NCBI GenBank assembly: GCA_010094045.1
Contig: ML986695.1
Span: 1-64,000, forward strand
Direction of reading: 5' to 3'
Origin: Lojkania enalia
Lineage: Eukaryota > Ascomycota > Dothideomycetes > Pleosporales
Length of the DNA: 64,000 bases
The notes under the pieces were generated by a model, which saw nothing but the letters and a program-made list of their open reading frames with translations, searched no databases and was not told where the DNA came from. This document shows, in pieces, positions 23,362-36,273 of this stretch (position 1 is the stretch's first letter; each line of letters starts with the position of its first letter). Made by a program: the position numbers and the translations under genes.

Positions 23362-24495
23362 ATGGGGGTTCTCTTGCCCTTCCTATCTGCCTTCATAAGA
23401 GCCGGTTTTTTGTCACTATGGCAAAGCTACTTCTCTTTCCTAGTCACCCTAGCTGCTCTCATAATCCCAGCACTCATCCTCGTCCCCCTTCTTTCCGAAA
23501 AGAAAAATAACTCCACACCCTTCCGCTTCCTAGACCTTCCTCCAGAACTGCGCGTCCAAGTATACTCCTACCTGCTGGACGATCCACACTACCCGCCTCC
23601 ACCTCCATCCAAAGCACACCGCGCATCCGCGCTGTCCTGGATACAGCCCTGTCGCCGATGGGTAGGGAGACGGAAGGGAGGCAGCAAGAGGTGTAATTGG
23701 ATGTTCCTGGCGAACCGGCAGATATATGTCGAGTTTATGGATATGCTATGTAGAAACCAGACTTTCCACCTTACCATCTCACCACGCAACTATAATCCCG
23801 CCCCCACTTTTCCGGCCTGCCCCTCCACAAACGCAGCCGCAAACGCAAATCCGAATACGAACAGAATATGGCACATCTCCCCAACCACGCTCTCCCGCCT
23901 CCGCAAATGCGAACTCAAACTTATCACAACCTCCTCCATGCTCGGCGTCTCGGATCCGCGGAACATGGCGTCGGCGTCGTGGCCGCTAGCTAAGCGCGTG
24001 CGGCGCGAGTTGAAGCATGTGCGGGGCGCAGGTGTCGATTTGAGGGTGAGAGCGATTGGCGATCCACTATGGAATCCGTTATGGGTGTGGTATCACGCTT
24101 GTTGTGCGTTTAAAGGGATGGGTGAATGTACGGATACAGGCACAGATACACCCGCACCCACATCCCCATCTCCGAACCCAAACCCAAACCCAAGCCCTGA
24201 AGCGCGACATCAAGTGGAAGCGCAACCCCACAAATCTCCTACCCACAAACAAAACTACTTAGAAGCCGACACACGTACCCAGGAGCAGTGTCCCGGGCCA
24301 CGCTTCCACCGCATCACATTTAGCCTCGATACCTGGTCGCCTGGTGAGAATTACATGGAAAGGGATGGGTCGGGGAGGTGGGCGTGGCGGTGCATGAAGG
24401 GCCATTTTGTCGGGCGGGATAGCGGGGAGATGGGGGTAAGGGAGTTTTGTGCGAGGTTGTACGCTGAGTGTGGGGTTTGCGGTGGAGGGAAGTAG
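23362..24495 (+). CDS. F-box/2EXR-like protein with N-terminal membrane segment
   Basis: The ATG at 23362 sits in a strong context (ccaccATGG) and gives 377 residues. An N-terminal hydrophobic stretch of about 25 residues (FLVTLAALIIPALILVPLL) is probably a membrane anchor. Directly after it comes FRFLDLPPELRVQVYSYLLD, the entry motif of fungal F-box-like/2EXR domains, then a later NRQIYVEFMDML block typical of that family. A Pro/Asn-rich linker (PNPNPNPSPEA) lies near residue 270. The family's role is mostly unknown; some members recruit substrates to SCF ligases. The frame is open 58 codons further upstream, but that part lies in leader-like DNA. Confidence 0.7.
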   Translation: MGVLLPFLSAFIRAGFLSLWQSYFSFLVTLAALIIPALILVPLLSEKKNNSTPFRFLDLPPELRVQVYSYLLDDPHYPPPPPSKAHRASALSWIQPCRRWVGRRKGGSKRCNWMFLANRQIYVEFMDMLCRNQTFHLTISPRNYNPAPTFPACPSTNAAANANPNTNRIWHISPTTLSRLRKCELKLITTSSMLGVSDPRNMASASWPLAKRVRRELKHVRGAGVDLRVRAIGDPLWNPLWVWYHACCAFKGMGECTDTGTDTPAPTSPSPNPNPNPSPEARHQVEAQPHKSPTHKQNYLEADTRTQEQCPGPRFHRITFSLDTWSPGENYMERDGSGRWAWRCMKGHFVGRDSGEMGVREFCARLYAECGVCGGGK

Positions 24496-25404
24496 GGAGA
24501 GATGTGAGGAGGGGAGTTTTGGAATGCTTGGATTTGGGTTCAGGAGACGATAACGTGGAAGTGAATTGAGTGGATGGTACAGGAGGAAGATGTTTATCAT
24601 ACAAACCTCCTTTTTTTTTTTTTCTGCTTTTATATCCTGAGATACCAAATGACCCCATCTACAATCTTCATCAAACCAACGATACAAAATTCCCCAAGAA
24701 TTCTTTACACTCGGCGTTTGGTATAATAGGAAGAGCTCGCTTCTCGAAATATCTTGGAGTTCAGATGCTTTTTGCGGTTTATATACTAATATCTCCCACT
24801 CTACTAGATGCCTTTTTAGCGAAAACGCTCGAACCGAAAGCCGCCTCCCATAATAATTTCGTGCGCGATGTACTTCTACATTCTAGCTAAAACTAAGCCT
24901 AATCTTGCCTTTTAAACCCAATTTATAGCCATTAGCCTCATTTTTCCCTTACACGCCCCGATAACGCAGACTTGCAAATGCAGTCATAAGAAAATCTGTT
25001 CCATTTAATCCACCGCCACGCACTACCCCTCCAAAAAATTAAAAATTAAAAATTTAGAAAAATAGAAAAATAGAAGAATAGAAAAATAGAAAATTTAAAA
25101 AAATAATAATTAATTACTCCAAACCAAATACTAGGTCCCTATTCTTCCGTAGCCTGGTATCGTTCAATTAGAGGAGGTTCATCCTCCTCCCCCTTTAAGC
25201 TGTGGGGAATCTCTTTGGCCTTCCCTTCTTTCCCCTTGCTCATCCAGGCCCCCCGCTCCCATTCCGTTAAACGCTAGCGATTTTATCTCTAGTATCCATA
25301 TAATAGACTTTTACATACAGTAAACCCCCCCCTCTCCACTCCACACCCAAGTATCCAGCCCTAAACTGACTCTCGTCTCCGCCCCACTTCCAAACCAAAA
25401 AAAC
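24496..25404. other. Intergenic, AT-rich
   Basis: No gene. AT-rich with short A-rich tandem text near 25036-25110 (variants of tagaaaaa) and a T run near 24610. Confidence 0.5.
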
Positions 25405-25607
25405 TGTTATGGGGGTTTTGGCTAGTCTGCCGAGCTGTATCAGATATCGACGTACGATATCACGGTCGATATCACGCTGGATATCACGCTGGATATCAGC
25501 TGATATACCCCTTTTTCATGTACATAAATACGGCCCGCTGGCCATCCTCAATCAAGCAGTTCAGCTCCTCATCTCCCTCCCTGAGACAAGACTCGCCTCT
25601 CACCACA
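25405..25607 (-). mobile_element. Solo-LTR-like repeat, copy 2
   Basis: 203 bp, in reverse orientation relative to the other copies. In element orientation it starts TGTGGTGAGAGG and ends TAACA. It holds five GATATC units at 12-bp spacing. It is flanked by the perfect 5-bp duplication AAAAC (25400-25404 and 25608-25612), proof of insertion. No RIP-type change is evident. Confidence 0.85.
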
Positions 25608-25612
25608 AAAAC

Positions 25613-26736
25613 AATAATAAAAATAAAAGATTCCCCCGCTACCTATTCAACAAACGCAAAAATTATCTCCGTCTTGTTATCATGGAGGGATTTTTTTAGT
25701 AGACTCGGAACATCTATTAGCGAATTTTAATTTGATTTCAGTTGGATGGTGACAGCTGAAAGCAGTGTTCTAGGCATTGGGTTCGGTAGAGAAATGTTCT
25801 TCAATGACAGCAAATAATGGGGAGTGTAGTAGGGCCAACTTTTAAAGGCTGCCTTAATAGACTTGAAGAAAAGTGTTGTCGAGATGCATGGAAGGGAGCG
25901 CGGAGGCTTTAGAGACTGGTGGGGGGGGGAAGTGGTCATAAATGATATGATAGGTGCGTTTTGAACTCATAGTGATATATTTTAAAATTTTTTTTTTTTT
26001 TTTTGGCGAAAGATGGGGAAGTGGTGGGTTATAGTTTGACGTTTAGGTCTGGAATGGGGATGGAGGGTTCCGAGATGTGAGGCGTATTTTATCTACAACA
26101 CTCTCTACGGCACTCTATTTACACAGGAAACGACTACATAATGTCGTTGAATAATATATCAGATATTACTACCACTGGGGATTCATACACGTGGGTGGCT
26201 TTTATATAAAATTCACGACAACCCCGGCCATGCAAACCTACAAGATATCGAAATTCAAACTGGAAGATGTATCTCACGTCACGTATATACATACAGGCTA
26301 GTTTTATGCGTTCTATAGTTAGCTATAAGCAGGAACTTTGTAAGAAGTAGGACTAAGGCATGCAAATTATTGGATTGCTGATTACTGAGCCTGAGTAGAA
26401 GCCGACGCCGACGTGTAAGCACAGTCGCCGAACGCTTAGACTACGGCATGCCGATAGCTTATATGATCGTAATTCAATCCTTGTTTTCCGAGTAGTGATA
26501 TGATGTGGATAATAGGGAAATCGGGGTCTAGTAGTGCCCATGTTGAATTAAACTATTCTTTATCTTTGATTACATTTCTCGGAATATGCATTCACGCGTA
26601 TAACCGTTCGATACCAGTTCTCGAGAATAATTTCATTCAAACCCGCGCTCTACCTACCTACAAACCCTAGCCCAACATCCATCACTCCATCCCCTCTACA
26701 GTCCACACCTCTCTCCCCCATCCCATTATGCCTGCA
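25613..26736. other. Intergenic after LTR copy 2
   Basis: No supported gene. A long T run lies near 25985-26003. Confidence 0.5.
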
Positions 26737-28817
26737 TTATCCCGAAACCCATTCCCTCCACCTAGCCAACAAATCACATACCACAGACATACTCCCCCTG
26801 TCCCTAACAACCAACTCCAAGCCCACCTTCCCCCTCACCTTCCCCCTCCCATGCCACAATCCCTCCACCGCATCCGCAACACCCCTCATAAACTCATCAC
26901 CCGCCCACCCCATCTTCCTAACCGCCTCCAAAGCCTCACTGAGCATCTCATCTCCCTCCCTACCATCCAAGAACGCGGCGAAATACCCATTCCCCAACAC
27001 TCGGAGCAATATGCACGTCGCGACGACGAAAATCCGCTGCATGGCAAAAGGTGCAATGTGCAAGATACACCATGCTCTGTCTGCATCTAGCATATGTTGC
27101 GTTAGTGCCGCGGCGGCGAAATATAGAGTGAGGATGCGCTGCGTGTAGGACTCTGCACTGGGGTGTTCGAGGAGGGAGAAGGAATGAAGATGTAGGCGGG
27201 CGGCTAGTATATGGAATCTGTTTAGCGAAGAGATATCCGGGAGGGATTCTTCAAGAGCATCGAGTTCTTGGGTGAAGATTTTGAGGAGGGAGAAGCAGTC
27301 CGCGGGAGTTGAGAGGCCGGTGGGGAAAGACATGTTGGGAGATAGGGCGCGGGAGACTTTTGTGCGAAAGGTTTCGATTCGAAGGCAGAGGGATAGGTCA
27401 GGGTCTAGTGTCCTAGTTGGACAGTCTGTCTGCGGGCCAGGTGGCAGAGACCAGTCGAATTGGATGGGAAGTGCGAGGCCGGTTCCAATGCTCACACTAG
27501 TTACGAGTCAGTGGAGCCTACGGATGGAGCGGGTAGTTTTTACCTCTGAGCCACAATCTTACAAGCCTTCCACAACCGCGCTCTTTCATAATCGTCAACA
27601 TCACTTCGCTGAACCCGGTTTTCGGAGAACTCCCGGGGATTCATAGGCCGATGGAGACCTGTTAGAATCCCAATATTCATCATCGCGCCAGCCCAGAGAT
27701 ATGTCACATCCTCTACGCCACTGCTATTGGGCAATGGCCAAGTGCAAAGTAAAGCAAGGCTTTTCACCACATATTCGGAATGTGGGGGTACTTTTATATG
27801 CTGCCAGGTCAAGTTCGTTACACATGGTGCTAGGCGAGTCAAAAGCGATGGCTCGCTTTCAATTCGCCGAGAAGCCACAGAAACCATTGTCCAAAAAAGG
27901 AGGGCGGATGATTCATAGTACTGAGCAGGGCTCCTTCCCGGGTCGAGGATCGGGAGGAAAGGGTGGTAGAAGGTGAAATACATGGTAAACAGCTCATCTA
28001 CTTGGTTCGCCGAAAGCTGCACATTTCCCAAAGCTTTAGATTCCCGTGCAATAGTATTCATCTGGTCCATGCTTTCTTCGCTGCCGTCGATACTCGAATT
28101 GCGGGGATACAGTCTGGCGGTAGCTCCCAGATAATCAGGCACGTATGTAGACGTAGGGGATATCACACCATCCAGCGAAGTCCTCAGGGCAACAGACGGA
28201 CTACTCAACACATTCATCTCACCCATATTGGTAGTCTCGCTCCCCCTCTTATTCCCTAACCGAGCAACATGCCCATCCTCTCCTCTCTCACTACTCATTT
28301 GCGCAGACTTCGATCTTCTTGAAAGCTCCCTCCTCAAGGAGTCGACCTCCCTCTCCAGCTCATCGGACCTCTTCCGTTTCCTCTTGCGCCTGAAATCTTG
28401 GTCGATGCGGCAGTCGAGGCTGAGCCTGTTGCACCTCGAGCACGAATCCTGGTTTCGGCGGACGAGGGTGGAGAGATCGCATCTGAGCTTCTGCTGTTTG
28501 CACTCATTGCACGCCCTTCTTTTCTTGCTGCCATTCCGTATGACAGCTTCGGTGGCAGCAAAAGCTATCTGGGAGTCCTTCGAAGGAACGGTCCTCTCTT
28601 GCGGCAGAAGATTTGGTTCTTGATTGGATTGGAACGCGTAATACTGAGTCGGGGACTGCGGCGGTGAGTTTGGATGCCAGTACATTATTGCTTGATGCAT
28701 ATTCATCTCCATGAGCTCGACGAAGTCAGACAACGCTCGGTGATTAAAGATGGGAACCACTATGTTTGCAGTTCCGTTCGACCCTTGGCTAGACATATAA
28801 AGTCCATCCAAATGCAT
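26737..28817 (-). CDS. Leu3-like Zn(II)2Cys6 transcription factor
   Basis: Exons 27544-28817 and 26737-27496, intron 47 bp (GTAAAA..AACTAG), 677 residues. The zinc cluster lies near residues 100-135: CNECKQQKLRCD, then CSRCNRLSLDC, with a 12-residue middle spacer. It is followed by an FRRKRKRKRS basic linker and a heptad helix (ELEREVDSLRRELSRR) for dimerisation, the order seen in Leu3-type factors. The fungal transcription factor middle homology region follows from about residue 270 (DELFTMYFTFYHPFLPILD) into exon 2. Leu3 controls branched-chain amino acid genes in response to isopropylmalate, but many Leu3-like paralogues have other targets, so no symbol is given. Another Met lies at residue 8. 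Confidence 0.85.
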
Positions 28818-30265
28818 TCTGTATCGGGCAGCCTTGTAGCCTTGCCCACTAATCTGACTCCGAATAACACCATATTACCCCGTTCAGACCCCGCTTCACA
28901 GAAAATGCGTTTTCCAGTGCCAAAATGAGACTGCATGGCAATGTCGAATGGCTGATTATGCAGCACAGTTCGCAGCGGGCGCTAGCCTATCTGGGTAAGG
29001 ATATCCATACCTGGGTATTCTTACACGCACCAACTCCCAACCTCGTGCGAACCCTAGGACAAGGCTGCTTTTAGGTCCATGGATCCATCTAGGACGCATA
29101 CGGGTCGCTTGACTAATTAGTCAATCGTCAAGCTTTCACTGGCCTCTTCCTCAGAAGTTTTAAGTTCGGCCCGTGTTGTGGGGCGGTACTACATTCAAAC
29201 ATAATCCACACGAGACGAGCACCCGCACTAAGATTCGTCACCCTTGTAGTATTTCTTATCTCATCTATGAGCGATTTTATGCAGCCGCTCACACGCATGC
29301 ACAACCGCACGGATCCACCCTTCCCAAGGCATCCTCGATAATCCCAGGCCGACTTCCCCCGCCTTCAACTCAACCCAAGACTCGAATCACGAGACCCGAC
29401 AGCCCTGATACCAGCCACGGTAAACCCCCTCCCCCCCGGGGACATGACACATGCATCCATATCCCATGATGACTGAGCGCCGCGATCGCAAGTTACTTCC
29501 GTCTCCGCTAAAGAAATCTGTACGTATCCTGACACCTTCTACATCAATAAAGCGCGCCTAGGAGATAAAGCATCTAGGGAAAATTCGTCCGTAAAATAGA
29601 TATGCTTAGAAGATCGTGGGCAATCACGGCAAATTGTCAAAGAAAACATAATCAGCTTATTGTCCATGCCCGGCCAATCGGACCCCGAAGAAATTATTTT
29701 TCCGCTATGGATAATTCAACAACCCAGCATCAAAAGAGTCATAAGAGTTGCATATAAGGAGAACAGAGCTCCCCATCATGGGCTGCCAGCTACTGTAGAT
29801 ACCCGGCCGGCGACATGGTTTGTTGGCAGAGATTCTCTATCGTCGAAAGAAGGAAATAGATGCTAATTTAGTATGTATAGTTGTAAGCAGGAGGGGGTTG
29901 GAGACTGTATAGGGTGGTATAGATAGATGTATTGATGAGGTCCCCTGACCTCTCGGTCAAGGTACGGCTGGAGAATATAGTACATGAGACAGCTTAGTCA
30001 AGGGCTGCACAGCTGACCAGGCACGTGACCTGAGCTTACAATAGTTAAGTTCAATAACCTTTAGGATCTAACAAGTCCCACGCTTTTAGACATGTCCAAT
30101 CCTCAATCAATAATGCTATCAAAATCTAGAAATAAGCCTATTCAGATGATATCCTCGACCGGTATCTAGTCCCCAAAATATATCATTCTCCAAGCTTCGG
30201 CCGATTCTGGCGTTAGCCTATACCCAGCTGGAAATAAAAGGTACATTCCATTCTACCTTGAATCG
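28818..30265. other. Intergenic between two minus-strand genes
   Basis: About 1.45 kb. Promoter side of the Leu3-like gene and 3' side of the SRA gene. Short frames without family features. Confidence 0.5.
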
Positions 30266-32956
30266 TCAAGCGGCATCCGGAGGCAACGTTTCCAAACCCT
30301 CACGGTCTGCTGTTTGATGTGAAGGGCTAGGCTCTCGTGATTCTTCAAACAGATTCTTGAAGGTGATCTTTCCTTCTAATGGAGAAGAGCCTAACCCCCT
30401 CATTACATCGAGTAATGAAACTGTAGCTAAGGAGTCACTAGCCCGCCTTTTCCTGAACTTCTTGCTAGCAGACGTTCCCCTTGGAGATGAGGTTGAGAGC
30501 GTAGGCAAGATGCTCACAAAAGTAGGGATTCTGGGTGCGGAAATGTAGTCCTTGAGAGAAGTAGTCAATGGCTGTTTGTCAGTCGAAGTATCAATAAACG
30601 GATCCTTTGCCCTTAAGACACTATGCGTTGAGGGTTCGAACAGGTCGAGACCGATATCGAGAGGGCCATCGCTGCTAGCAGAGAAAGAAAACCCGTCTCG
30701 CCGCTGGCTAATGAGAGGACTTATTGGGCTGACAGGGCGCAGCGGTTTCGGACTTAGCGGCCGAAGTGTAGGGCTAGAATATGGGCGTTGACGGCGTCCA
30801 ACCATTAATTCCACTGGCTTTGGGCTTGTTGACACTGCACGATTGCCTCTATACGAAAAGGAATCCTCAGCTACTTGAGGCTCCCGGTCGAATATGTCTT
30901 CTTCAATACCATCGAAGAGTTTAGCGAGAGGATTCTTGCTTCGCACATGTGGTTTCATGGCTCGACGGCTAGTTTTCCGTTTCAAGATAGCAAGGCTCGA
31001 TCTAGGGTGTCCCTTGTCTCCCCGGCTACTCCTAGTTAGTCTGCTTGCATTCGAAAGGACTTGGCTTGATTGGGGGCGCATTGAGGTGTCGCTCTGAGTA
31101 TGTTCAATGCCCGGATGTGTGGTCATCTTCTCTAGCGTGTTTTGACGTGCAACAACCTTGTTTGGGTGTTCTTGTATGTCGGGGTGTTGATCGAGATCTA
31201 TAGCATCTGCAACGGCATCCAACTCGAAATCGATCCAGGGCGTAACCTCTTTAATGTCCTTATGTTGGCTGCCCGGCGAACGGCTACTGCCTAAACTGGC
31301 TGCATTCGAGATTTCGGGCCGCAAATCATGCAGCGATGAGTCGCTTCCACAGCGCTGTGTGTTGGTTCTCATGATTGAGCGAGGTGGCACGACGAGAGTG
31401 CTTCTTGCTGGATCATTAAGGGACTCTTCAATGTTGACAGCTGGATTGGGGGCTTCCGCGGCTGGACCGGGGACTCGGCGTGAGGGCCGCAGTGATTCAA
31501 TATTAGGAGCACCTGGAGTCATGAAGGACATTATCTGGGAAGAGTTTGGTGAAACTCTCTTTGGTGGTACAAATGGAGCGACTATTGGGGGGATGGCCGG
31601 TGCGGTCTTTACGTGCGGCTGTATTTCGAGCCTGTCGACCTCAGAGTGGGCATGCGTGGACGGGCCTTTTCGTCCAGCACGATACAATCGTCGAAGGCGC
31701 TTGTACTCCATATAATCGTCAAACTCAGCCGCCGTAGGATGCTTTATGACGTCTCTCATCGGTACTTCATCAATTCTCTCAAAATTGACCTCGTACATGA
31801 TATCTCCTATCCTATGCTGATCATCGCTAATGTCGTTCGACCTTACCGGGCGAATAGTCCATCCGCGTACTTGATATCTAATCCCCGCTATGAGCAGAGA
31901 TGAAAAGTGCTGAGGATACACTACTCACAAGCCTTCATACCGCACACCAACTTTAGGACTCCAAACGCTATTGAGATTGTGACATCGAAGTATCCGGATC
32001 GGCCACCTGCTTCTAGCATTCGCCGCTGTAAGGCGGTAGCGTCCCTTATCATCTGGGCGACAACGATAAGTGATACTGCCCTCCGCCAACGCCTCGATCT
32101 CGCCAGACCCCTTTATGAGCACTGCGTACGCTCCAACTTTGTCGAAGCAGACGCCACCATCGGCACATTCAAGGTCGATGATGCCAGCATAGTGCGCAAA
32201 CAGGGTATTCAGCCACCAACTATATACAAGGAGTATCGATTAGCATTGAACTGGAACTCTGAGAGATGTCACTCACGCTCCAGCCCTAAACCCCAAGTCG
32301 CCGTGCCTGTGGGACCTACTTCTTGTGATGTTTTTAGGACACATTCTCTTCCATCTTTTCAAAAGAGCCTATAGCACAAAGAATAAGTTACGCATATTGC
32401 AAGGAAGGACGAGCGGTCTTACCGACTTTGATGACTCCTCAAAGCTGGCAATGCCCTCAAGTCGGCCACCTCGCCCGTACATGAATGGATGAAGTTCATC
32501 CAAGCGTCCGAACTTCGCAGACCAAGCATCAATTATCTTGTCGCAATCATCAGCTAGCCGGCCCGGCCATCTTGTTGCTGTCCCCGCTACCTCCATGACA
32601 GCTCTGTGGATACCTGTTGCTCTAAGATCTAGCGCAGTGATGGTTTGCGACAGCCTCAGATCCAGGAAAGCTTCATGCAAAGTTAATACATCATCTGGCT
32701 TCAATATCTCAGGCCCATCTTGTGCAATGACCGGGTCAAGATCATCCCGAATCCAGGCTGCAAGCTGTCGCAGCCTAGGACGCGAAAGGTGAGTTATCGG
32801 GGGGGTGACTCCGAACATCGTTGACACCACGGTGGCGGTGCGGTGGTAAGGTAGAATAGAGCAGCACCCGAAGGAGCTGAGGCCGCGCGAATAGATTGAT
32901 TCTTCAACGAGGTAAGAACCTCCCTTCTGGGGCTGGCAAAAGCAGGGACGCATCAA
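30266..32956 (-). CDS. SRA-YDG domain protein
   Basis: Four exons (32423-32956, 32277-32368, 31929-32219, 30266-31877) in one frame, 842 residues. Residues about 75-178 are helical with ALDLRATGIHRAV and WPGRLADDCDKIIDAW. Residues about 179-345 carry the SRA-YDG region: SHRHGDLGFRAGAWW, AHYAGIIDLE, PIRILRCHNLNSVWSPK, GVRYEGLYQVRGWTI, then the GDIMYEVNFERID strand. SRA domains bind modified or hemimethylated DNA by flipping out the base. The C-terminal 500 residues are disordered with basic clusters (SSRGDKGHPRSS, KFRKRRASDS), fitting a nuclear protein. Introns are GTAAGA, GTGAGT and GTGAGT types. The first 45 residues may be leader, since MFGVTPPITH is a plausible later start. Confidence 0.85.
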
Positions 32957-33225
32957 TAGACCGCCGTCTTTCTCTCCTTCCGAACCCGCTCTGCTACCTG
33001 CTTGGGTCTAAGCTGATAGTGTTCCAACTCTAGATAACTTGGAACTGAAATAATTAACTCTTACGATGATAAGGCGATAACATTAGCATGTTTTGAACCT
33101 GGTGAAAGCCGCTCGGGTTCCATGGCTGTTATCTCATGTAAAATAAATCCCTACCCGCCTAGGTAGGTAGTTGACATTTGATCGAATTTAGGGGCTCCTG
33201 GCGATATTGAAAGATCAAGTCCCTT

Positions 33226-35716
33226 TCAACCCAGGGTGAGGTATATCTGTTCGGTAGCAACTGCGTCCCAAACACCTTTCTCAACTCTCCCAAGTGCTTT
33301 CCGATACGCCACTCTATCTATCCACTCAACCCACAAGACATTGTAAAACTCGTATAGCCCAGAGTGTCTCGGACATTGAGGTCGATGCCATTCGTCGATG
33401 CTTTGCTTCTCAATATTCTGATTATCTACCGATCCAGCCGAGATTTCAACGAGTTCAAGAGGGGTACCAGGAAAAGGGATTCCTGGGTCCAAAGGTAGGC
33501 AGGTTAGTCGTATTGCACCTGCCCAATTCTTGTATTCATCGAGGAGGTCGGCAGATGCGCATGCGGACGCAAAAGATTTGTATGATTCTCCAAATTTGAG
33601 GAAGGCGCGTCGGGTTTGTGCATGCAAGTAGCGAGGGTTCTGAGGGAGCTCAAATGAATCTTCTTCGCTTTGCATGGGAATTGGATAACAGAATTCTTGA
33701 TTAGGATCGTAGGTATGTCGAAACATGGCCCGACCTTCCTTACTGACATGTCGGGACCATCCTGTTGGAAGACCTTCTTCGCCGTGGGAAGAAAGTAACT
33801 TCAATCGAGTATTGTGAACTGGTTTACGCTCGCTTTGCAGCGTGTCAGAGAAGGACCATGAAACAGTACCCACGGTGGTCCACGAGCAATAACCTTCCTC
33901 TGCATCAAAATCGAACCTCTCCTTAAGGTAAGATGCTGCGCTTCGCCAGCTTTCCGAATGGAGTGTCCCCTGCCATCCTATCCAGGACCAGCTGGGGAGG
34001 CAGGCCTCTGATACGGGCTTACGGACACTCCTACGGCGTTGTGGTGGCGTCCATGGCTGCCAAATTAGCGTTGCGTCAAAAAATGATCGGGGAAGCCCCG
34101 ATATAAAACTGCCGGGAAATACAGATACAAGAGCGAATAGCACGCCAGAGAAAGCATCAATGGCATCTTCTGGATATGTGAGATATCGTTTATTATACAT
34201 CGATACAAGCCTAGTATATCGATGCATATCAGGCCAGCGCGTGGGGTGGAACGGGCATACGACTACGCGGCTAGGTGGTTGAGGAGCTTCATAGACTTGT
34301 GTCGAAGTTGAACTATCATCACGCGATAAAATCTGTCCTTCATGCCAGGATGAACATGAGCATTCCCAGTTGACAGTGTTGTTGTGAAAAATGATTCTAC
34401 GTCGAGCAAAAAGATGCTCTTGAAAAGTCCATCCGCGAGAGAACCACTTCGTGCGCATAAAGTTCTGTGAGTGTTCTAGCATAATCTGATCATTCTGAAC
34501 TTGCGTGGACTGATACATCTGTGCTTGTGGCTTAGACCTCAGCTGCTCATTAGGCTTTTTGAATTTGATTCTTCTTTTTTCGTATAATCCTCCGCTTGCA
34601 TCCAGCTTTTCAGCTGCGACAATCGTGAATAGAGAATTTGAGAATAGTAAGTGCATCGCAGCAATCTCTGTTTGTTTAGACTGGGCCTCGTCCTGAATGA
34701 TGCAGAATCTGGACATTCAAATTCAATGCGTACCCTAATCATAAGACTTCAAATTTTACCTACCTGTCGATCCAGAGGTATCTTACCTCCAAATTACGAA
34801 CAAGTTCCATGGCGTCTTTTATAGTAGCTGGCAGATCCGTTCCGAGGCTTCTGAGTCCATTCGGCTTACAAAGAGCTTCGATATTGCTTATAGTTGTACA
34901 TGCGCTGTCCCCGGTGCCCCATACATAACTCAATGCAGCATATCTTGAGGTATCTGCGCTCCCCGGTACGAGGCAGTCCTTTGTAACATCGATTAGCCAT
35001 AGCGGACAGTAGTTGTCAGGAACTTGGAATTGACAAATGCGCTGGTGTCTGGTCTCACATGTATTTATCCAATTCCTGATCACGCCCAGGTAGATCTGGG
35101 ATCCAAGGAGCCGAGGGGCGATGCCAAATTCACTGGAACTGTTGCTCAGCTTGTCAACGTATGGCGCTAACGTTTTGAGATGCCAGGGCACTTGTTTGGT
35201 TACGGTGGTCGCACTAGCCGATTCACTACGTTTTGCTTGGAGCGGGGTGAGACGAGAGACTAGTTTGCCTCGATTTTCCCTTTCAGTCCTTGCACCCGCC
35301 TTATGGCCCTTCAAGTCTTGATCGAGGAATGAAAGCTGAGACTTTGATGATGAATAGAATCGTTCGCTGGTTGCGCGTCTCGTCATAAATCTTAGCCATG
35401 CTCGCTTGATCGACTCGTTGAAGCAGCTTGTGGATGTTGTCGACGTGGGGGAAGAAGGTATCTGTGTGTCTAAGTACATCGGAGGTATCCCGAGCCACTC
35501 AATAGATGCCGTCTTCTTGCTCGAGCCTCGCAAAACATGTCTCGGGTTGGGACACTGTGGTGGAAGAAGATAGTGCTTTGCTCTATGTACCTGGACCTCG
35601 CCCGATTCGTCGGCGTTGAAGTCGAATGCGTAGCCACATTTCTCACAAGTATTAGGCTCTCGCGCCACCCTGTCCGCCTTCGTGGTTAGGCAATTTGTAC
35701 CGTAATTTGGCTTCAT
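33226..35716 (-). CDS. HET-domain protein (heterokaryon incompatibility type)
   Basis: Exons 34764-35716 and 33226-34708, intron 55 bp (GTAGGT..CCAG), 811 residues. The HET domain starts near residue 262 (YAALSYVWGTGDS) and includes LPATIKDAMELVRNL and the split motif LWIDR-FCIIQDE whose halves join exactly across the intron. It continues to the SRGWTFQEHLFARR block near 425. HET domains trigger self/non-self cell death after hyphal fusion. The N-terminus has CEKCGYAF and a second Cys in LPPQCPNP, possibly a zinc-binding pair, and no signal peptide. The second motif normally reads LWIDALCI; here Arg-Phe replaces Ala-Leu. The neighbouring SRA gene is 269 bp downstream on the same strand. The partner locus is unknown. 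Confidence 0.88.
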
Positions 35717-36273
35717 TATTGTTGAATATGCGGAAAAGGACTCGGTGAGGAGGGGTTGATCGAACCCAGCCTTGTCCGGCTGTCTCAGCTCTTTCTGTTG
35801 GCTTTATGACTTGATGTCAATACTCTCGATCGTGATAGCCAGATCTGGCTTACAGAAAAATAGCATATTAGAAGTCTGTCACCAAGTTTGTATGCGAAAG
35901 GAGAAGGGGCCACTGAAGAAGTGGTTGATCGAATCTAACCTTGTCTGGTGCGTGGTATTGACGATGCATGCTGTGCCAAGCATTCTAGGTTCCCCCAAGA
36001 AGAAACTATACGCAAGGATTCGTCCAACCGCACACCAGTGCAGACCTGCCTAGTTAAAACATCATGGTTCATCAGAGGAAATAGGACAGCCGTTTTGGAA
36101 TAAAGACGCTCGTAGCTAAATCGTAACTACATTTACATCAAATAGCACTTCATCCTTCCTAGCCATGTACGCCAAGGTTAAGCAAACTGACACTCGATGG
36201 CATTCAGCGCCCAGATATCAACGGGAAGAATAAGCACGCTAAAATGGACTGCGCCGATAAGCATAAGGAATAT
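35717..36273. other. Intergenic, HET promoter side
   Basis: No gene seen between the HET gene start and the PEX22 stop. Confidence 0.5.

Noticed and set aside
25405..25607. GATATC array considered as a CRISPR-like or centromeric satellite repeat
   Set aside because: Units are 12 bp without unique spacers, only three to five in number, and are always part of a larger element with target duplications.
29660..29866. 68-codon plus-strand frame
   Set aside because: No motif, no partner exon and ordinary chance length.
26737..35716. Zn2Cys6 factor, SRA and HET genes considered as part of a secondary-metabolite cluster
   Set aside because: No polyketide synthase, NRPS, terpene synthase, P450 or transporter gene is present in the window.
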